NCBI GenBank assembly: GCA_964519805.1
Contig: CAZFKN010000116.1
Location: 1 to 8,478, forward strand
DNA: 8,478 nucleotides
Origin: DASQPE01 sp964519805
Lineage (GTDB): Bacteria > Gemmatimonadota > Gemmatimonadetes > Gemmatimonadales > GWC2-71-9
Direction of reading: 5' to 3'
Below are positions 4,702 through 8,478 of this stretch, piece after piece (positions within the stretch are counted from its first letter, which is position 1; the number at the start of each line of letters is the position of its first letter). The position numbers were made by a program, and so were the translations under genes. The notes under the pieces were generated by a model. It was given only the letters and a program-made list of their open reading frames with translations. It was not told the origin of the DNA and ran no database searches.

Positions 4702-7509
4702 ATGTCCGACTCCGTCATCCGCATTGTCAACGCGCGTCAGCACAATCTCCGCGGTGTCACCGTCGATCTGCCCCACCGGTCGCTGATCGTGGTGACCGGG
4801 CCTTCCGGCTCCGGCAAGTCGTCGCTCGCGTTCGACACGCTCTACGCCGAAGGCCAGCGGCGCTACATCGAGTCGCTGTCCACCTACGCCAAGCAGTTCC
4901 TCGACCGGATGCCCAAGCCGGCGGTGGACCGGCTCGAGGGCCTCGCCCCCGCCGTGGCGATCGAGCAGCGCAACCCGACCGTGTCCAGCCGCTCCACCGT
5001 GGGCACGGCCACCGAGGTCTATGACTACCTCCGCCTGCTCTGGGCTCGCCTCGGCAGAACCTGGTGCCGCCTGTGCGGCGCGGCAGTGCGGCGCGACACA
5101 CCCCAGTCGGCGACGGACCAGATCCTGGCCGAGTTGGCCGGCGGCGCCCGGCTCCAGATCGCGTTCCCCCTGCCGCCTAGCGCCCGCGTCAGCCACGCGG
5201 CGGTGGTCGAGAATCTCCGCGCGCTCGGCTTCGTTCGTCTCGTGGCCGACGGCACGCCCTATCACCTGGACGAGCTGCCGTCGAAGCTCGATCTCACCGG
5301 TGCTACCGAGCTGCTGGTGGTGGTGGATCGTTTGACCGCGGGCGCGGATGCGGCCGCCCGGCTGGCCGAGTCCCTCGCCGCGTCCTTCGCCGAAGGTGAG
5401 GGCGTGGCCCTCGCGCTCCACGACGCCGGCCGACTCCGCTTCACCGAATTTCCGGCTTGCAGCCGCTGCGATACGCCGGCCGCCACGGTGACCCCGGCGC
5501 TCTTCTCGTTCAACAATCCGCGCGGCGCGTGCAACGCCTGTAACGGATTCGGGGCCACGCTCGAATACGACGAGTCGCTGATCATCCCCGACTCGGCGAG
5601 GAGCCTGGCTCGCGGCGCCATCGACCCCTGGACCAAGCCCCGATACGAAGGCCGCCGCCGTATCCTGCTGGAGCGCGCGCGGCAGCTGGACGTGGATCCG
5701 GCGACGCCCTGGAGCAAGCTCAAGGCGGCCCAGAAGCGCGAGCTGCTCTACGGGCGGAAGGGCCGGTACGTCGGCATCTTCCCGTTCTTGAAGGGGCTCG
5801 AGGCGAAGCGCTACAAGCAGTACATCCGCGTGTTCCTCCGCCAGTACCAGCTGGCCCGGACTTGCACGGCCTGCGCGGGCACCCGTCTCAACCCCGACGC
5901 GCTCGCCGTGCGCATCGGCGACGACACGATTGCGGCCGTGGCCGCTCGCTCGGTGGACGACATTCACGCCTGGGTGCAGGGCCTGCCCCTCACGCCCACC
6001 GAGCGGCAGATCGGCCAGCTGATCCTCGATCAACTCGACGCGCGACTCAGCTTTCTGCGCGACGTGGGTCTGGGCTATCTGACGCTCGAGCGCCAGACCC
6101 GGACGCTCTCCGGCGGAGAGGCACAGCGAATCGCGCTTTCCAACGCCTTGGGCTCCCGCCTGGTCGACTCGCTCTACGTGCTGGACGAGCCGTCGGTCGG
6201 CCTCCACCCTCGCGATACGGATCGGCTGCTGGCCCTGCTCCGGCGCCTCCGCAACAACGGCAACACGGTCGTCGTCGTCGAGCACGACCTCGCCGCCATC
6301 CGCCAGGCCGACTTCATGCTCGAGTTGGGCCCGGGGTCCGGGGAGCGCGGCGGGCGCGTGGTACACGCGGGCGCCGTGGCGGACGCGGGCGCCTCCCTCA
6401 CCGGACAGTATCTCAGCGGTATCAAGCGCATCGCGGTGCCGAGCGCGCGCCGGCCCGCCGGGCCTCGCTGGCTGCGGGTGCGTGGCGCCGAGCTGCACAA
6501 CCTCGAGGCGGTGGACGTGGACATCCCCCTCGGGGCGCTCACGGTGGTGACCGGGGTGTCGGGCTCCGGCAAGAGCACGCTCGTCTACGATGTGATCTAC
6601 CGGAACCTCGAGGCGAGGCTGCACGGCGGCCATTCGGCCAAGTCGCACCTGGGAGAGGAAGTGGGCCGGGTCCGGACGCTCACCGGGTGGGAGCAGCTGG
6701 AGGACGTGCTGCTGGTGGATCAATCGCCGATCGGGCGGTCGCCGCGGTCGAATCCCGTCACGTACGTGAAGGCATTCGACGAAATCCGGGAGCTCTTCGC
6801 CGAGCAGCCGCTCGCGCGGCAGCGGAAGTACAACGCGGCCACCTTCTCGTTCAACCTGCCGGGTGGTCGCTGCGAGACCTGCGAGGGCGCAGGCCACGTG
6901 CAGGTCGAGATGGTGTTCCTCGCGGACGTCTTCGTTCCTTGCGAGGCCTGCGGTGGTCGCCGGTTCAAGCCGGCCGTGCTGGAGGTCAGAATCCACGGGC
7001 ATTCGATCCATGACGTCCTCCAGTGGACGGTGGACGAGGCCATTGCGCGGTTCCGCCACCAGCCCCGTCTCGGCGCAGCGCTCTGGCAGCTGCAGCAGGT
7101 GGGACTGGGCTACCTCCGGCTCGGTCAGCCGGCCACGACCCTCTCCGGCGGCGAGGCCCAGCGGCTCAAGATCGCCCGGGAGCTGTTGTCGGCCGGCAAG
7201 CGCGAGGGCAGCAAGCTCTATCTACTCGACGAGCCCACCACCGGTCTCCACCTCGACGACGTCCGCGTGCTCATTCAGGTGCTGGACCGCCTCGTCGACG
7301 CCGGGCATACAGTGGTGGTGATCGAGCACCACCTCGACGTCATCAAGCGCGGCGACTGGATCGTCGACCTCGGTCCCGAGGCCGGCGCGGCCGGGGGCCG
7401 CATCGTGGCCCAGGGCACCCCCGAGGAGGTCGCCGAGGTCTCCACGTCCCACACCGGCCGCTACCTTCGACCGCTGCTGCTGCCGTCCGCCCCCGCCCTC
7501 GCCGGATGA
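4702..7509 (+). CDS. uvrA: Excinuclease ABC subunit A (UvrA)
   Basis: UvrA is the damage-sensing ATPase of nucleotide excision repair; with UvrB it scans DNA and loads UvrB at lesions. The 935 residues (E. coli has 940) carry two ABC ATPase modules. Module I has Walker A GPSGSGKS (33-40), signature LSGGEAQR (469-476) and Walker B with D495-E496. Module II has Walker A GVSGSGKST (618-626), signature LSGGEAQR (814-821) and Walker B with D843-E844. Zinc-binding cysteines are C253/C256/C277/C280, the same numbering as the E. coli finger, and C724/C727/C747/C750. Further CxxC pairs are C122/C125 and C388/C391. The region between Walker A I and the first finger is long enough for the UvrB-binding domain, so this is not the shortened UvrA2 type. 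The segment at about 339-387 (GIFPFLKGLEAKRYKQYIRV) differs from the usual UvrA sequence there and may mark a distinct branch. It overlaps the downstream transporter by ATGA. Confidence 0.96.
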   Translation: MSDSVIRIVNARQHNLRGVTVDLPHRSLIVVTGPSGSGKSSLAFDTLYAEGQRRYIESLSTYAKQFLDRMPKPAVDRLEGLAPAVAIEQRNPTVSSRSTVGTATEVYDYLRLLWARLGRTWCRLCGAAVRRDTPQSATDQILAELAGGARLQIAFPLPPSARVSHAAVVENLRALGFVRLVADGTPYHLDELPSKLDLTGATELLVVVDRLTAGADAAARLAESLAASFAEGEGVALALHDAGRLRFTEFPACSRCDTPAATVTPALFSFNNPRGACNACNGFGATLEYDESLIIPDSARSLARGAIDPWTKPRYEGRRRILLERARQLDVDPATPWSKLKAAQKRELLYGRKGRYVGIFPFLKGLEAKRYKQYIRVFLRQYQLARTCTACAGTRLNPDALAVRIGDDTIAAVAARSVDDIHAWVQGLPLTPTERQIGQLILDQLDARLSFLRDVGLGYLTLERQTRTLSGGEAQRIALSNALGSRLVDSLYVLDEPSVGLHPRDTDRLLALLRRLRNNGNTVVVVEHDLAAIRQADFMLELGPGSGERGGRVVHAGAVADAGASLTGQYLSGIKRIAVPSARRPAGPRWLRVRGAELHNLEAVDVDIPLGALTVVTGVSGSGKSTLVYDVIYRNLEARLHGGHSAKSHLGEEVGRVRTLTGWEQLEDVLLVDQSPIGRSPRSNPVTYVKAFDEIRELFAEQPLARQRKYNAATFSFNLPGGRCETCEGAGHVQVEMVFLADVFVPCEACGGRRFKPAVLEVRIHGHSIHDVLQWTVDEAIARFRHQPRLGAALWQLQQVGLGYLRLGQPATTLSGGEAQRLKIARELLSAGKREGSKLYLLDEPTTGLHLDDVRVLIQVLDRLVDAGHTVVVIEHHLDVIKRGDWIVDLGPEAGAAGGRIVAQGTPEEVAEVSTSHTGRYLRPLLLPSAPALAG

Positions 7510-8405
7510 CCCGGCGCCAGGGTATCACGGCGCTCGTCTGCATCGCGATCGTCTGGGGCTGCTCGTTCACCATCATCAAGCAGACGCTCGGCGTCGCGTC
7601 ACCGCTGGTCCTGCTCGCCCTCCGCTTCACCCTTGCGTCGCTGATCGTCTGGCCCTGGTTTCGCGGCCTCACCCGGCGTGAGCTGGTTGGCGGCATCGTC
7701 CTCGGTCTGCTCTTCTGGGCCGGCTTCGTCTTCCAGACGGTCGGCCTCCAGTACACCACGCCCAGCCGGTCAGCCTTCATCACCGGACTAAGCACGCCGT
7801 TGGTCCCGGTCGCCTATCTCATGACCTACCGGCGCGCGCCCTCGCTCGCCCTCGTGATCGCGCTGATCGTGACCGGCGTGGGGATGTATCTGCTCACCCG
7901 CCCGGGCGGCATGAGCGAGGGCTTGAACCGCGGTGACCTGCTGACCCTCGGCTGCGCGGCGGTCTTCGCTTTGCAGATCGTGGCCGTCGGCCACTACGCG
8001 CACGTGGCGCGCCCCACTCGCCTGCTCGCGCTCGAGCTGGGCGTGACCGGCCTGCTCTCGGCTCTCGCCGCTCCAATGTTCGAGACGCCGAGGCTCACAC
8101 CGGGTCTCCCGCTCGTCCTTGCGCTGGCGTTCCTGAGCATCACGGCGGCGGTCACGTTCTATCTCCAGCTCGGAGCCCAGAGGGTCGTGAGCCCGACGCC
8201 CACCGCGATCATTTTTACTCTGGAATCTCTGGCCGCGGCGCTGGCCAGCTGGATCGTGATCGGCGAGGTCCTCACAGCCACTCAGTGGCTCGGCGGCCTG
8301 CTCATCCTGGGCGGCGCTGTGCTGCCGTTCCTCGCTCCGGCGTGGCATCCGCTCGGCGCCAGCCCGGTCGATAGTCCCGAAGCAAGTTCGAGTTCACGCC
8401 TGTAA
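7506..8405 (+). CDS. EamA/DMT-family transporter (RhaT-like exporter)
   Basis: The 299-residue protein begins MTRRQGITALVCIAIVWGCS and is hydrophobic almost throughout, fitting ten helices made from two EamA repeats. The first repeat (about 7-131) has the typical AIVWGCSFTIIK opening and the YTTPSRSAFITGLSTPLVPV stretch. The second (about 144-276) ends with the family pattern FTLESLAAALASWIVIGE followed by QWLGGLLILGG. DMT carriers of this type export amino acids, sugars, nucleosides or other metabolites across the inner membrane; the substrate cannot be read here. The ATG at 7506 overlaps the uvrA stop as ATGA, so translation is probably coupled and no separate promoter is needed. The last 20 residues are a polar Ser-rich tail. 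The stop TAA (8403-8405) lies within a 14-bp inverted repeat. Confidence 0.92.
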   Translation: MTRRQGITALVCIAIVWGCSFTIIKQTLGVASPLVLLALRFTLASLIVWPWFRGLTRRELVGGIVLGLLFWAGFVFQTVGLQYTTPSRSAFITGLSTPLVPVAYLMTYRRAPSLALVIALIVTGVGMYLLTRPGGMSEGLNRGDLLTLGCAAVFALQIVAVGHYAHVARPTRLLALELGVTGLLSALAAPMFETPRLTPGLPLVLALAFLSITAAVTFYLQLGAQRVVSPTPTAIIFTLESLAAALASWIVIGEVLTATQWLGGLLILGGAVLPFLAPAWHPLGASPVDSPEASSSSRL

Positions 8406-8416
8406 CCGCCCGGTTA
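8403..8416. promoter_or_regulatory. 14-bp inverted repeat overlapping the EamA stop codon
   Basis: TAACCG-CC-CGGTTA is a perfect six-base inverted repeat with a two-base centre. It begins with the transporter's TAA and places a TAA on the minus strand as well (8416-8414). The loop is too short for a stable hairpin and no T-run follows, so a rho-independent terminator is unlikely. The dyad form resembles an operator for a dimeric regulator, perhaps of whatever gene begins to the right. Chance is possible. Confidence 0.3.
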
Positions 8417-8478
8417 CTCAGTCGTCGCAATCCCTTCCAGACAGTGTGACGTGTGACTCCGATCATCGAGGCGCTCCC
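8417..8478. other. Right-edge tail with no supported gene
   Basis: These 62 bases hold a tandem GTGTGAC-GTGTGAC (8444-8457). A GTG at 8453 opens a frame reading VTPIIEAL to the edge, which could be the first residues of a plus-strand gene. On the minus strand a frame ending at the TAA 8416-8414 (…CLEGIATTE) could be the end of a convergent gene. Neither is long enough to support. Confidence 0.3.

Noticed and set aside
3543..5024. Plus-strand open frame spanning the flippase-like gene and the start of uvrA
   Set aside because: His/Arg/Gln-rich product without domains, crossing a divergent promoter region and two supported genes in other frames.
4687..7059. 790-residue open frame antisense to uvrA
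   Set aside because: It is the complement of a well-supported gene in GC-rich DNA. The product is rich in Arg, Gly, Ala, His and Glu with no domain, as expected of a shadow frame.
7023..7505. N-terminal extension of the EamA frame into uvrA
   Set aside because: The extension is a shadow of the uvrA 3' end; the hydrophobic transporter sequence begins exactly at the ATG of 7506.
8403..8440. Rho-independent terminator after the EamA gene
   Set aside because: The inverted repeat has only a two-base loop and no T-run follows.

Overview
The window is a bacterial chromosomal segment that falls into two compositionally different parts. Positions 1 to about 915 have moderate GC (about 52% by hand count over 1-420) with mixed third codon positions. 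From about 940 to the end, GC is roughly 65-67% with strongly GC-biased third positions, and long antisense open frames appear, as is usual in GC-rich genomes. The left part (a TonB-type protein with Gly/Pro linkers, then a Rieske protein) has an Acidobacteriota-like flavour. The right part would suit Gemmatimonadota or another GC-rich, mostly environmental phylum. Both assignments are inferences from protein style, not database results.

Layout. On the minus strand at the left are a truncated Rieske [2Fe-2S] protein (1-308, running off the edge) and, upstream of it, a TonB C-terminal-domain protein (319-915) that lacks its N-terminal membrane segment. The next minus-strand gene is a double-FHA-domain protein (to 1672). 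The TonB frame and the FHA frame collide in a proline-rich, C/G-homopolymer stretch at about 916-950, exactly where composition changes. The FHA protein therefore has no credible C terminus and the TonB protein no credible N terminus. The best explanations are a chimeric assembly joined at a shared poly-proline repeat, or a real FHA-TonB fusion broken by one base in a run of eight G.

The right part is coherent. A minus-strand pair encodes a flippase-like integral membrane protein (3549-4625) and an ABC exporter (1726-3552) whose start and stop codons overlap as ATGA. It is followed by the FHA gene after a 53-bp gap. Divergently, a plus-strand pair encodes a UvrA protein (4702-7509) and an EamA/DMT-family transporter (7506-8405), again joined by an ATGA overlap. 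The 76-bp divergent spacer carries, on each strand, a TANNNT box 8-9 bases before the start codon and no Shine-Dalgarno sequence, which suggests leaderless transcripts. The last 73 bases hold no gene I can support.

Functionally, the right part combines envelope transport (flippase-like protein plus ABC exporter, FHA phosphopeptide sensor) with nucleotide excision repair and a metabolite exporter. The left part belongs to respiration and outer-membrane energy transduction. I found no mobile element, CRISPR array, tRNA or rRNA, and no convincing new multi-gene system. The most consequential observation is the junction near 930.
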